The notes below the pieces were generated by a model. The model made no database searches. It was not told where the DNA came from and was given only the letters and a program-made list of their open reading frames with translations. 64,000 bases of DNA from Bacteroidota bacterium. Its GTDB lineage: Bacteria; Bacteroidota; Bacteroidia; Flavobacteriales; Weeksellaceae. Shown here piece by piece: positions 53,095 through 60,933 of this stretch. The stretch lies in assembly GCA_023423715.1 (NCBI GenBank), contig JAFAFC010000034.1, positions 62,001 to 126,000 of the forward strand. Reading direction: 5' to 3'. Position 1 is the first letter of the stretch, and every line of letters starts with the position of its first letter. The position numbers and the translations under genes were made by a program.

Positions 53095-53868
53095 TTATCT
53101 TGGCTGCATTCCTGCTTTGAAAACCGCCATCGCTCTCATTCTACCTTTGAATAAGTGAAGTTCATCACCTGAAATAGAAAACGTATCTGCTGTTTTTAAT
53201 ACTTCCATTAATTGCTGTTCCCATTCCAAATTCGGGCAAGCCATCATTGTTGACATTCCTTCACCAAGTTCCAAATGGTTGTATGAGTTCACCATGAATG
53301 ATCCTGAAATCGTGTTACATCCCGCAGAAGCAACATATCTGTTTTCTGCATCATTGAACATAATGAATGCTTCTTTCTTCGTCGTTTGACTTGCATCAAA
53401 TTTTTTCCCGTTCAACTCAACCAAATCCCACTTTTTATTTAGAACAGCGTAGTTGTCTTTCGTTAACATATAGAATTTAGCCAAAGAACCTTCGACTTTC
53501 TTGCCATCCAAATTTAATTTGGTAAGTGTGTTTTCCCCAACGAAATATTTAGCCTTTTCTTTACCGTTTAGGGTAATAATACTTCCTGTTTTATCCCAAG
53601 TAAATTTTCCTGTATCTACATCTTCTGTTTCAGAACCGATATATTGAGTAATGGTTCTAAAGGTATTATCTTTACTTAAGTAAACTGTCGTTTTGATTCC
53701 TTGACAATCTGCACAAGGTAAAGTACCACGGTAAGTCCCGTTATAATCTACAGACACCTGAGTTGTGTCTCCAACTGTATTCTGTGTTGTACATGACTGT
53801 ACTGTAAATGCAGATGTTGCCATAATTGTTGCTAATCCCAAAACCGAGATAATACTTTTTTTAGTCAT
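53095..53868 (-). CDS. NlpE-N/META domain lipoprotein
   Basis: A 257-residue lipoprotein from the ATG at 53868; a longer reading frame upstream overlaps tRNA-His and is not coding. Lipobox TVQSC places the lipid on Cys26. Residues 40-130 are an NlpE N-terminal (copper resistance) domain with LPCADCQGIKT (Cys52, Cys55) and the TFRTITQYIGS pattern. Residues 140-255 form a META (HslJ-like) domain: KKWDLVELNGKKFD, GCNTISGSF, MACPNLEWEQ. The fusion is frequent in Bacteroidota and is thought to act in envelope stress, though not proven. Stands alone. Confidence 0.88.
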   Translation of the reverse strand: MTKKSIISVLGLATIMATSAFTVQSCTTQNTVGDTTQVSVDYNGTYRGTLPCADCQGIKTTVYLSKDNTFRTITQYIGSETEDVDTGKFTWDKTGSIITLNGKEKAKYFVGENTLTKLNLDGKKVEGSLAKFYMLTKDNYAVLNKKWDLVELNGKKFDASQTTKKEAFIMFNDAENRYVASAGCNTISGSFMVNSYNHLELGEGMSTMMACPNLEWEQQLMEVLKTADTFSISGDELHLFKGRMRAMAVFKAGMQPR

Positions 53869-53970
53869 AATAAAAAATTTTATACAACATACTAAGAAAA
53901 AATGATACCAATCTCTAGTTTTTAGCGAAAGAAATAAAAAAAGAGAAGTATTAAACTTCTCTTTACCTAG

Positions 53971-54045
53971 GGTGAATGATGGGTCTCGAACCCACGACCT
54001 CCGGAACCACAATCCGGCGCTCTAACCAACTGAGCTACAATCACC
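53971..54045 (-). tRNA. tRNA-His (GTG)
   Basis: Complete cloverleaf: the anticodon loop TTGTGGT gives anticodon GTG between CCGGA and TCCGG; the D arm is GCTCAGTTGGTTAGAGC and the T arm GTGGG-TTCGAGA-CCCAT. The 5' end has the extra G-1 of histidine tRNAs opposite C73. CCA is not encoded. The acceptor stem has one U5-U68 mismatch. It lies between the META gene and bshB1. Confidence 0.95.
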
Positions 54046-54080
54046 GTTTCGTGGGTGCAAATATAGAAATTTATTTGTTA

Positions 54081-54800
54081 CTACAAAACTATTCCTTCAA
54101 AATTTTTCAAAGCAATCAGCCTTTCGTAGGTAAATCCCTCAGCATAAGCAACTCCCGATAACCTTCCTAAATTCTGAGCACGATACGTTAAACTTTCGAA
54201 AAAATCACGATTGGAGATTGGCGTTTCGGGCTCATTAGATGTAGGATCATAGAACTGAGATGAATACGCCATACATGAATCAATCTTTTTGGTAAGAAAA
54301 TCGCTGATGTCAATAACAAAATCCGGCTCCACTTCTTTCCATTGAATGTAATGAAAAACATGTTTTGGTCGCCATGCATTTTGAACGTCACCATCCAATG
54401 TTGTTTCAATTCGTCGTAATCCAGCTAAAAAACATGCATCTGATGCGAGTTTTGCTCCTTTTGCATGATCAGGATGTCTATCATCAATAGCATTTGCTAA
54501 AACCACATCGGGTTGGTATTTTCGGATCATTTTCACGATTTCCATTTGATACTCTTCCGAGTTCACCAAAAAACCATCTTTCAGCTTCAAATTTTCTCGA
54601 GCCGTAACTCCTAATATTTCGCCCGCCTTTTTGGCTTCTTGTGCACGAGTTTCGGCGCTTCCTCTTGTACCTAACTCACCTTGAGTAAGATCAACGATCG
54701 CTACTGATTTCCCTTCCGAAACCAATTTTGCAATTGTGCCACCACAACCCAATTCTACATCGTCAGGATGTGCTCCTATAGCTAAAAAATCAACTTTCAT
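54081..54800 (-). CDS. bshB1: Bacillithiol biosynthesis deacetylase BshB1
   Basis: A 239-residue PIG-L family zinc hydrolase that removes the acetyl group from GlcNAc-malate in bacillithiol synthesis. The zinc motif AHPDDVELGCGGT (His11, Asp13, Asp14) and the later DDRHPDHAKGAKL are clear; VDLTQGELGTRGSAETRAQEA and the ending YRAQNLGRLSGVAYAEGF are those of BshB1. Implies that this organism uses bacillithiol as its low-molecular-weight thiol. bshA and bshC are not in the window. Confidence 0.93.
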   Translation of the reverse strand: MKVDFLAIGAHPDDVELGCGGTIAKLVSEGKSVAIVDLTQGELGTRGSAETRAQEAKKAGEILGVTARENLKLKDGFLVNSEEYQMEIVKMIRKYQPDVVLANAIDDRHPDHAKGAKLASDACFLAGLRRIETTLDGDVQNAWRPKHVFHYIQWKEVEPDFVIDISDFLTKKIDSCMAYSSQFYDPTSNEPETPISNRDFFESLTYRAQNLGRLSGVAYAEGFTYERLIALKNFEGIVL

Positions 54801-54811
54801 AAATCAAAATT

Positions 54812-54845
54812 ACAAAAAAAATCTCCCTTGTTGGAAGGGAGATTT
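54812..54845 (-). terminator. Terminator of the TPR gene
   Basis: AAATCTCCCTT-CCAAC-AAGGGAGATTT on the minus strand followed by eight T, 21 bases past the TPR stop. Confidence 0.87.
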
Positions 54846-54865
54846 ATAGAATATATAAAAACCAA

Positions 54866-56506
54866 TTATGGGTTTAATTCTTTATTCAATTTTGCAGCGT
54901 CTTCATACCCTGGATTTAGTAGAACAGACTTCGCAACATATGCTTTCGCTTTTGCAGGATCTGATTCTTTAACCAAGTACGCTACTGCAAATAATGCATA
55001 TGATAACGTTTCTTTGTTCGCTTGCTCATCCGCAGGCTTTACTTTAGAAATAAAGTTTTCATAAGCTAACTTCGCCATCTCGTTATTTTGAGCTTGCTGA
55101 TACGAATATCCTTGACTATAATAAGCCGGAGCCCAATCTGGTAACAAGTTGATCATTTTTTGCCATGTAAGTACCGCACCAGCCCAGTTTTTAACATCTT
55201 GGTATTTTGTTGCCAATTGGAACAAAGCATCAGAATCTTGCGGATTAGCGGCTACTTTTTTCTTCAAAGCATCGATCTCTGGAGATGTTGGTCCCGCATT
55301 CACTTCAGACTCAGAAGGTCCACTTGCACCATTAATTTTAGCCAATTCTTGATCCCACTTCATTGTTTCGTCTTTTGCTGTTTTAGCAATAGCAATTTTA
55401 GTTTTAGAATCTGCTAGTAATTGTGCTTTTTTAGTTGCATCTGCCTCATCTTTAGCCAAACCAGCTGCGATAAGTCCTTGCAAACCTTCATCACCTGGAT
55501 AAACTCTAGATTTATCTACTTTAGATAAGAAGTTATCCATATTTTGTTTTGCTTCCGCATAATTTCCATCAGAGAAAGAAAGGTATCCTCTTAATTTATA
55601 TTTAATTGGATCATCAACTTTATCAAATACTTTATCTAAAGTCGCTTTTGAGTTTGCGTAATCTTCGTTTGTGAAGAACAATTTAGAAATTTCTAATTGC
55701 GTGTACGGATCCTCATCTGCATATTTAGCATAATTCAATAAATCTTGAGTTGCCATTGCATTCTGCTGATATTTGATATCGTAAGCTGCTTTTGCTTTAT
55801 AAGCTGGAGCGTATGATTGATCTACAGCGATTGCTTTGTCAATATTTTCTTTGGCAAGTTTCCATTGCTGCGCAGCCATCCAAAGTGTTCCCATTCTTGT
55901 GAATACAGACGCTTTGTTACGAGCTACAGCTGAAGCCTTATCATATTCTGACATAGCTTTTCCTGGATCTTTTTTCAAACGATACGCATCACCAAGTGCA
56001 TAATAATAATTTGCTGGAACTCCACCTTTTTGACCTCTCTCGATTGCTTTAGTTAAGTAATCGATAGCCGTATCAGGTGCACTGGTTTTTTCGAACAAGG
56101 TTAATGCTTCTGCAGCACGGTAAAGAACTTCTGGATCTTTCTCTCTAGAATCTTTTACGATATTCTGGATTTCTACAATTCCTGAACGATCGCCTTTACC
56201 TAATTTAATACTCGCTAAACCGATTTTATTTAAATAACTTTTAGATTCAATCCCAAGACCTTGTTTGAAATACTCTTCCGCTTTTTCGAAGTTCGGTTCA
56301 AACTGAGTTAAATAAGTATTCCCAAGATAAAAGTAGTTATCTGCTTCTTTAGGATTTGCTGTAATTAATTGATTAAAATTATCTCTTGCTTTTGCAAATT
56401 TGTGACTATCTACATACTGGATTCCATCTTGTACAGATTGTGCAAATGCAGCGTTAGCGAAGAAGCCTACTGCAGCAGTCAAAACAATTTTCTTAGTTAA
56501 GTTCAT
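54866..56506 (-). CDS. Secreted tetratricopeptide repeat protein
   Basis: A 546-residue protein with a signal peptide ending at AFAQ23. It consists of roughly ten TPR units spaced about 34 residues, for example FNQLITANPKEADNYFYLGNTYL near 44-66 and ALFQLATKYQDVKNWAGAVLTWQK near 425-448, with an Ala/Lys-rich linker near 370-410. A protein-binding scaffold in the periplasm is likely. It lies 75 bases after the PstS-like gene and ends the exbB-exbD-exbD-tonB locus, a place conserved in related bacteria; a role in TonB-linked transport is inferred. Confidence 0.85.
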   Translation of the reverse strand: MNLTKKIVLTAAVGFFANAAFAQSVQDGIQYVDSHKFAKARDNFNQLITANPKEADNYFYLGNTYLTQFEPNFEKAEEYFKQGLGIESKSYLNKIGLASIKLGKGDRSGIVEIQNIVKDSREKDPEVLYRAAEALTLFEKTSAPDTAIDYLTKAIERGQKGGVPANYYYALGDAYRLKKDPGKAMSEYDKASAVARNKASVFTRMGTLWMAAQQWKLAKENIDKAIAVDQSYAPAYKAKAAYDIKYQQNAMATQDLLNYAKYADEDPYTQLEISKLFFTNEDYANSKATLDKVFDKVDDPIKYKLRGYLSFSDGNYAEAKQNMDNFLSKVDKSRVYPGDEGLQGLIAAGLAKDEADATKKAQLLADSKTKIAIAKTAKDETMKWDQELAKINGASGPSESEVNAGPTSPEIDALKKKVAANPQDSDALFQLATKYQDVKNWAGAVLTWQKMINLLPDWAPAYYSQGYSYQQAQNNEMAKLAYENFISKVKPADEQANKETLSYALFAVAYLVKESDPAKAKAYVAKSVLLNPGYEDAAKLNKELNP

Positions 56507-56580
56507 TTTATCTATCTTATTTAATTATATTAATACTAATTTATTGACGATAACACAATTATCGTTCCATAATTTTGGGT

Positions 56581-57456
56581 TTATCTCATTTGCACTTCAC
56601 GATTGAACAAAAAGTACGGCTGCAAGCCTTCTTTGCTCACTACGATTTGTCCTAATTGGGTACATGAAAATCGTAAAAAACCTTTCGCTATACCAAATCC
56701 ATTTTCATTGGTTAAAAAATAAATTGTTCTTACGAATGGGTATTTCATTTTGGTTAATCCTTCGCCTTCATACGATATAACCTTACCTTTTTCTTCAATT
56801 GGTAAAACGTTAATCATTTCCCGCAATTTAGTAGCTTCATTTGCATAGGGACGACTAATCGTATTGAGACTAATTACTCCAATTTTATTCGGATACCGAT
56901 CTAGCTCTTTCACAACTTCATCATTACCAACAATAGTCGCATATTTAAGTTCGGATGGTTTTTTACCAATTTTATTGGCTACGAAATTCAAATTACTTGA
57001 ATTATTCCCGTCGAATATAAGGTTCTTTTCGCCCGAAAGCAATTCTTTCTTAATATCTTCTATACTTAATGAAGTACGAGTCGAGTTTTTGCTTACTACA
57101 AACAAGACTGCATCAATAGCAAAAAAGTCTTGGTGAAACTTGGTATTCGTTGCTTTTTCGTATTCCTGAATTTCTTCTTGATTCAAAGGTTTCGAAATCG
57201 CAATCATTTTCGCATGATTATTAAGCATGTCCATAAATGCTAAATCTTCTTTTTGAACTTTAACTTCAACTTTAGTTGAGGGATAGTTAATCATGTAAGC
57301 TTGAGCCAATCCTTCGACTACACTTTTGAATGAGTCATCTGCAAGAACAACTAATTCACCTTGATTAAATTCAGCAGATTTAGGCTCTTCCTTTTTTTTA
57401 GAACAGCTTGCAACTACGAAAATAGAAACGATAAAATAACTAAGAATTTTTTTCAT
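56581..57456 (-). CDS. PstS-like substrate-binding lipoprotein
   Basis: A 291-residue lipoprotein from the ATG at 57456, with lipobox VVASC (Cys18). The rest is a periplasmic binding fold of the phosphate-binding type: ELVVLADDSFKSVVEGLAQAYMINYP opens it, with FAIDAVLFVVSK, the variable GNNSSNLNFVANKIG and KYPFVRTIYFLTN later. The phosphate-binding SGS/T motif of true PstS is not obvious, and no pstCAB genes adjoin. It overlaps the end of the 67-residue membrane protein by 17 bases. Ligand unknown. Confidence 0.85.
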   Translation of the reverse strand: MKKILSYFIVSIFVVASCSKKKEEPKSAEFNQGELVVLADDSFKSVVEGLAQAYMINYPSTKVEVKVQKEDLAFMDMLNNHAKMIAISKPLNQEEIQEYEKATNTKFHQDFFAIDAVLFVVSKNSTRTSLSIEDIKKELLSGEKNLIFDGNNSSNLNFVANKIGKKPSELKYATIVGNDEVVKELDRYPNKIGVISLNTISRPYANEATKLREMINVLPIEEKGKVISYEGEGLTKMKYPFVRTIYFLTNENGFGIAKGFLRFSCTQLGQIVVSKEGLQPYFLFNREVQMR

Positions 57457-57643
57457 GATTGGACATCCTGATTCGGTGAATAGCACGACCAACACGGAAA
57501 AGCCCATACACCACAAGTAAAGCTCCTAGTGAATAAGCCACACCAGGATCTAACTGAATTACAAAAAATTTAAATACAATAACTACGATTCCTAAGACAA
57601 CATAGAAAACGCCCGTAATCATTGATAGCCAATTAAACGCCAT
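57440..57643 (-). CDS. Small membrane protein between tonB and the PstS-like gene
   Basis: A 67-residue protein with two hydrophobic segments (about 6-27 and 33-50) and a short basic tail (RAIHRIRMSNHEKNS). No family recognised by name. Its stop lies inside the start of the PstS-like gene, 17 bases overlap, so translational coupling is very likely. Similar small membrane ORFs occupy this place in related genomes. May anchor or assist the lipoprotein; inference only. Confidence 0.75.
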   Translation of the reverse strand: MAFNWLSMITGVFYVVLGIVVIVFKFFVIQLDPGVAYSLGALLVVYGLFRVGRAIHRIRMSNHEKNS

Positions 57644-57655
57644 ATCTTACAAATG

Positions 57656-57689
57656 TAATAAAAAAAGAGAAGCCTAAGCTTCTCTTTTT
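57656..57689 (-). terminator. Hairpin after tonB
   Basis: AAAAAGAGAAGC-CTAA-GCTTCTCTTTTT, a 12-base stem with T-tail on the minus strand, between tonB and the small membrane gene. Confidence 0.85.
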
Positions 57690-57708
57690 ATGTTAAATAA
57701 TTCTAAAA

Positions 57709-58548
57709 TTATTCAAATTGCATTGTAATTGGGAATCTGAATCGAGAACGAACTGGTTGTCCGTCAACTTTACCAGGAGTCCACTTTCCTTTGATAGCTT
57801 TTACTGTTCTTTCCGCTTCTTTGTTGAATGCTGAATTCGAACCGCTAGCCTTAACGTTAGAAATAGTTCCATCACGTTCTACAACAAAGGTAACCTCTGT
57901 TTTTACAGAACCTTCGCCTTCCATGGAATCAGTATCAATTCCTTCAGTGAATTTCTTTCTAAACCCGTTAAGACCTCCAGGAAAATCTGCTGCCTGATCC
58001 ACTCTTTCGTAAACCTCTGATGTTGAAACTTGAGGCTTAACCTCTACTGTACTTGTTGAAGTACCTGTAGATGGTGGTGGAGGCGGAGGTGTATACGCCG
58101 GAGTTTTTACACCTTCTTGATTTTGTAAACCTGTAGTTGTCTTCATCTGATCCGAGATTGGCGGCGGTGGTGTTTCAACCTTAGGCGCTTTTACTGGTTC
58201 AGGAACAACGTTTTGGATCACCTCAATCTTCGGTGGCTCCACTGCTGGTGGAGGTGGCGGAGGTGGGGTTTCTTCTGGTTGTTCTAAGATAGGTTCCTCT
58301 TCTGGTAAAATATCAATAAGATTTGATTTCACCTCTGTTTTATCAGCTGCATTCATTTGCTTAATTTTCATTATAACAAATGGAGTAATTGCAACTACAC
58401 AGAAAAGAATTGTTCCTAAAACAAAAGACTTTGTTAAAACTTTACGATACGATGAACGCAAATCGTAAGCTCCATATTCTTTGTTTCTATTCTCAAATAC
58501 GATTTCATCTAAAGTTAGATTTTTGTCGTACTCTAATTCGTTTGCCAT
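57709..58548 (-). CDS. tonB: TonB energy transducer
   Basis: A 279-residue protein: cytoplasmic N-terminal part with KNLTLDEIVFENRNKEYGAYDLRSSY (residues 9-34), one transmembrane segment (about 41-62), a long Pro-rich periplasmic linker (85-160, several PPPPP runs) and a C-terminal TonB box-binding domain (190-279; VTFVVERDGTISNVKASGS ... KWTPGKVDGQPVRSRFRFPITM). It passes proton-motive energy to outer-membrane receptors. Fourth gene of exbB-exbD-exbD-tonB, 28 bases after the second exbD. Confidence 0.95.
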   Translation of the reverse strand: MANELEYDKNLTLDEIVFENRNKEYGAYDLRSSYRKVLTKSFVLGTILFCVVAITPFVIMKIKQMNAADKTEVKSNLIDILPEEEPILEQPEETPPPPPPPAVEPPKIEVIQNVVPEPVKAPKVETPPPPISDQMKTTTGLQNQEGVKTPAYTPPPPPPSTGTSTSTVEVKPQVSTSEVYERVDQAADFPGGLNGFRKKFTEGIDTDSMEGEGSVKTEVTFVVERDGTISNVKASGSNSAFNKEAERTVKAIKGKWTPGKVDGQPVRSRFRFPITMQFE

Positions 58549-58575
58549 CTTAATTAAATCTATTAAGAGTTAGTA

Positions 58576-59145
58576 TTAATTTGCCGGTGTAGGTGTTACT
58601 GGCGCTGCTCCTCCAACTTTTTTCTCATATATAGCCTTTTCATAAGGTCTAATATCGGTTACCCCGTAGATTTCGTTTTTGGTGATTGCCATTTCATCTA
58701 AAATGTCGACAAAGTTTTTATATACTGCATCGTCTGTTGGCTTAATGATCACTGTAAATTTACTTGGATCTTTAGCTCTAGCTTTTGCTTGCTCAATTAC
58801 TTTCGTAATTCCTTCTCTATCAAAGTTAGTTTCCATCAAGGTTTGATCGTTCAAACCTGTTTGGTCTTGTTGATGATAGAAGATTCTATTATTTTTACCA
58901 ATAATCAAACTTATTGAATTGGTAAGGTCAATTTGTGTATCTGGAGCTTTCTGCCCATCTTTAGGTTTCGCTGGAAGTCCTAAATCCATCACATTCGGTT
59001 TGGAAAACGTCGTTACCAACATGAAGAATGTGATCAAAAGAAATGCCAAATCCACCATCGGAGTCAAGTCGACACTAGGGTTAAGCTTCTTGGAGCGAAC
59101 CTTACCACCTTTGGCGCCTGAGTCTTTTACTTGTACTTCTGCCAT
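58576..59145 (-). CDS. exbD: ExbD/TolR family protein, second copy
   Basis: A 189-residue protein with a short cytoplasmic start, one transmembrane segment (about 26-46; VDLTPMVDLAFLLITFFMLVTTF, which holds the conserved membrane Asp32) and a periplasmic domain (50-170; KVIEQAKARAKDPSKFTVIIKPT). It forms the proton channel with ExbB. It starts 6 bases after the first exbD ends and precedes tonB. Two different ExbD paralogues in one operon is usual in Bacteroidota. Confidence 0.93.
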   Translation of the reverse strand: MAEVQVKDSGAKGGKVRSKKLNPSVDLTPMVDLAFLLITFFMLVTTFSKPNVMDLGLPAKPKDGQKAPDTQIDLTNSISLIIGKNNRIFYHQQDQTGLNDQTLMETNFDREGITKVIEQAKARAKDPSKFTVIIKPTDDAVYKNFVDILDEMAITKNEIYGVTDIRPYEKAIYEKKVGGAAPVTPTPAN

Positions 59146-59151
59146 TTCTTA

Positions 59152-59757
59152 TTATTTATTAGTATTAACTTCCTGATTTGTAATCAACTGAAACTTAAGA
59201 AAATCGATATCTCTAAGTCCTTCAAATAAGGATTTCACTCTTGGGTATTTTGTTTCTGTATCACCTTTCAATGCAAGCTTTGCATCTGCATTAACAGCAA
59301 CACTTTGTTGTACCCAATCTATTAATTCCTTTTTTGTACTATCCATTGGAACTCCAGGAGCTTTATATGCTTTTTGATCGTCGTCAGAAAGTTTCAAAAA
59401 ACCGTTTAATTGGCTCATAGGAACTCCTACCGATTTGATTTTTGCAAAAGCAGATTTCTCTTCTGGTGTAAACGTTAGTCCATACTTCTTGGCCATATTA
59501 TCTAATAGCCTAATTCTTTCAGTTCCATTATCTACAGGTGTAAAGTAAAATCTACCATCTGTAGTACTAAGAATTGTCATGACACTTCCTTCTCCTAAAA
59601 GCGTCTCAGAAATTGAAGATGGCGTCGTGATTGTCTCCACATCCGGCTTAGCAAACTGAGCCGTCAAGATAAAGAACGTAAGTAGAAGGAATGACACATC
59701 GGTCATCGCCGTCATATCTACTCGAATATTATGTCTTTTTGGTTTGACTCTCGCCAT
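59152..59757 (-). CDS. exbD: ExbD/TolR family protein, first copy
   Basis: A 201-residue paralogue with the same plan: RVDMTAMTDVSFLLLTFFILTAQF is the membrane helix, with the conserved Asp19, followed by a periplasmic domain containing DWVQQSVAVNADAKLALKGDTETKYPRVKSLFEGL. It diverges strongly from the second copy outside the helix, so the pair probably forms a mixed ExbD complex. It starts 57 bases after exbB ends. Confidence 0.93.
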   Translation of the reverse strand: MARVKPKRHNIRVDMTAMTDVSFLLLTFFILTAQFAKPDVETITTPSSISETLLGEGSVMTILSTTDGRFYFTPVDNGTERIRLLDNMAKKYGLTFTPEEKSAFAKIKSVGVPMSQLNGFLKLSDDDQKAYKAPGVPMDSTKKELIDWVQQSVAVNADAKLALKGDTETKYPRVKSLFEGLRDIDFLKFQLITNQEVNTNK

Positions 59758-59814
59758 TATTTAAATCTTTTTTATTAAACTTCTAATTTTCGAAAATGGG
59801 TTGACCCATTATTC

Positions 59815-60681
59815 TTAGTTGTGCTCAGCGAAAGACTGCTGAATAGACATTGCGATCTCGTCGATTTTGAATGTCAAACCATCAATTTTAGAAGTAAAAT
59901 AGTTGTAAAGGATAATAGCTACTGCAGAAGTACCAATACCTAAAGCTGTATTTACAAGTGCTTCAGAGATACCTACTGATAGTTTAGCTGAATCTGGTGT
60001 ACCACCACCTGAACCTAATGCGTGGAACGCGTTGATCATCCCGATTACCGTACCTAATAGTGCTACTAACGTTGCAACTGTACCTAATGTAGATAAGATC
60101 ATCATGTTTTTCTCAAGCATTGGCATCTCAAGCGTTGTAGCTTCTTCGATAGACTTGTTCAATGCAATAATTTTTTGCTCTTTATTTAAAGTACCATCTT
60201 TTGCTAAAGCTTTGTAAGAGATAAGTCCTTCTTTCACTACGTTACCAACAGAACCTTGTTGTCTATCGCACTCTTCAAGAGCTTCGTCAATTTTGTTTTC
60301 GTTTACTAACTTTCTTACAGTAAGTACGAAGTTATCAACATTACCTTTACCTTGAGCCTTGCTCAAAACGAAGAAACGCTCGATAGAGAACACGATTACG
60401 ATAATCATGAAAGAGATTAGGATAGGTACGATAACCCCTCCCATGTAGATAATCCCCATAAAACCTTCTGGTTGAAATTCGGATCTTTCTACATCTGTGA
60501 AAGCAACTGATAACGCATCTTTGATTCTGTCATCTGGCTTAAAATTACCTGGACTACCTAAAATAAACCAATAAATTGAAACCCCAACAAGAAAAATGAT
60601 TGGGATAATTAAAAATGGATTAAGACCACCCGTTTTTCTAGCAACTACTTGCTCTTCTGTGTTTGAAACATTCATTTCCAT
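59815..60681 (-). CDS. exbB: ExbB/MotA/TolQ proton channel protein
   Basis: A 288-residue polytopic inner-membrane protein with an N-terminal hydrophobic segment (22-44) and the three core helices of the family: near 75-97 (YMGGVIVPILISFMIIVIVFS), 190-215 (MMILSTLGTVATLVALLGTVIGMINAF) and 225-260. The core pattern TLGTVATLVALLGTVIGM is typical. It drives the TonB system with the two ExbD proteins. First gene of the operon; the 250 bases upstream hold no gene. Confidence 0.95.
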   Translation of the reverse strand: MEMNVSNTEEQVVARKTGGLNPFLIIPIIFLVGVSIYWFILGSPGNFKPDDRIKDALSVAFTDVERSEFQPEGFMGIIYMGGVIVPILISFMIIVIVFSIERFFVLSKAQGKGNVDNFVLTVRKLVNENKIDEALEECDRQQGSVGNVVKEGLISYKALAKDGTLNKEQKIIALNKSIEEATTLEMPMLEKNMMILSTLGTVATLVALLGTVIGMINAFHALGSGGGTPDSAKLSVGISEALVNTALGIGTSAVAIILYNYFTSKIDGLTFKIDEIAMSIQQSFAEHN

Positions 60682-60933
60682 ATTAAACTAAATTATACTT
60701 GTTATATATTTTTACAGCGTGTAAATTAAAGTCAAAAAAAATTAAGTTGCAAGTATTTTACCAAAACTTCATGTTTCCATGTTAGCAAAAGCCTTGCGGA
60801 AAAATTACAGAATTCTTATTTTTTTATCTAATTTTTAATTCTATTTTCCCAAAATTTCATTTACGTTGATAATTTTGAAAAATACTCGCTAGATTTTAAG
60901 AAATCAGTAATAGTTTTTCCCTCTTATTTTTTT

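Noticed and set aside
53869..54012. A 48-residue upstream extension of the NlpE/META frame
   Set aside because: It runs into tRNA-His and lacks a signal peptide; MTKKSII at 53868 gives a proper lipoprotein signal.
57457..57516. Upstream extension of the PstS-like gene
   Set aside because: The MKKILSYF start gives a good lipobox, and the extension overlaps the small membrane protein in another frame.
60682..60933. Possible small RNA or promoter in the gap between exbB and leuS
   Set aside because: The 250 bases are AT-rich and show no TAnnTTTG box at a fitting distance, no strong hairpin and no start codon with a credible frame.
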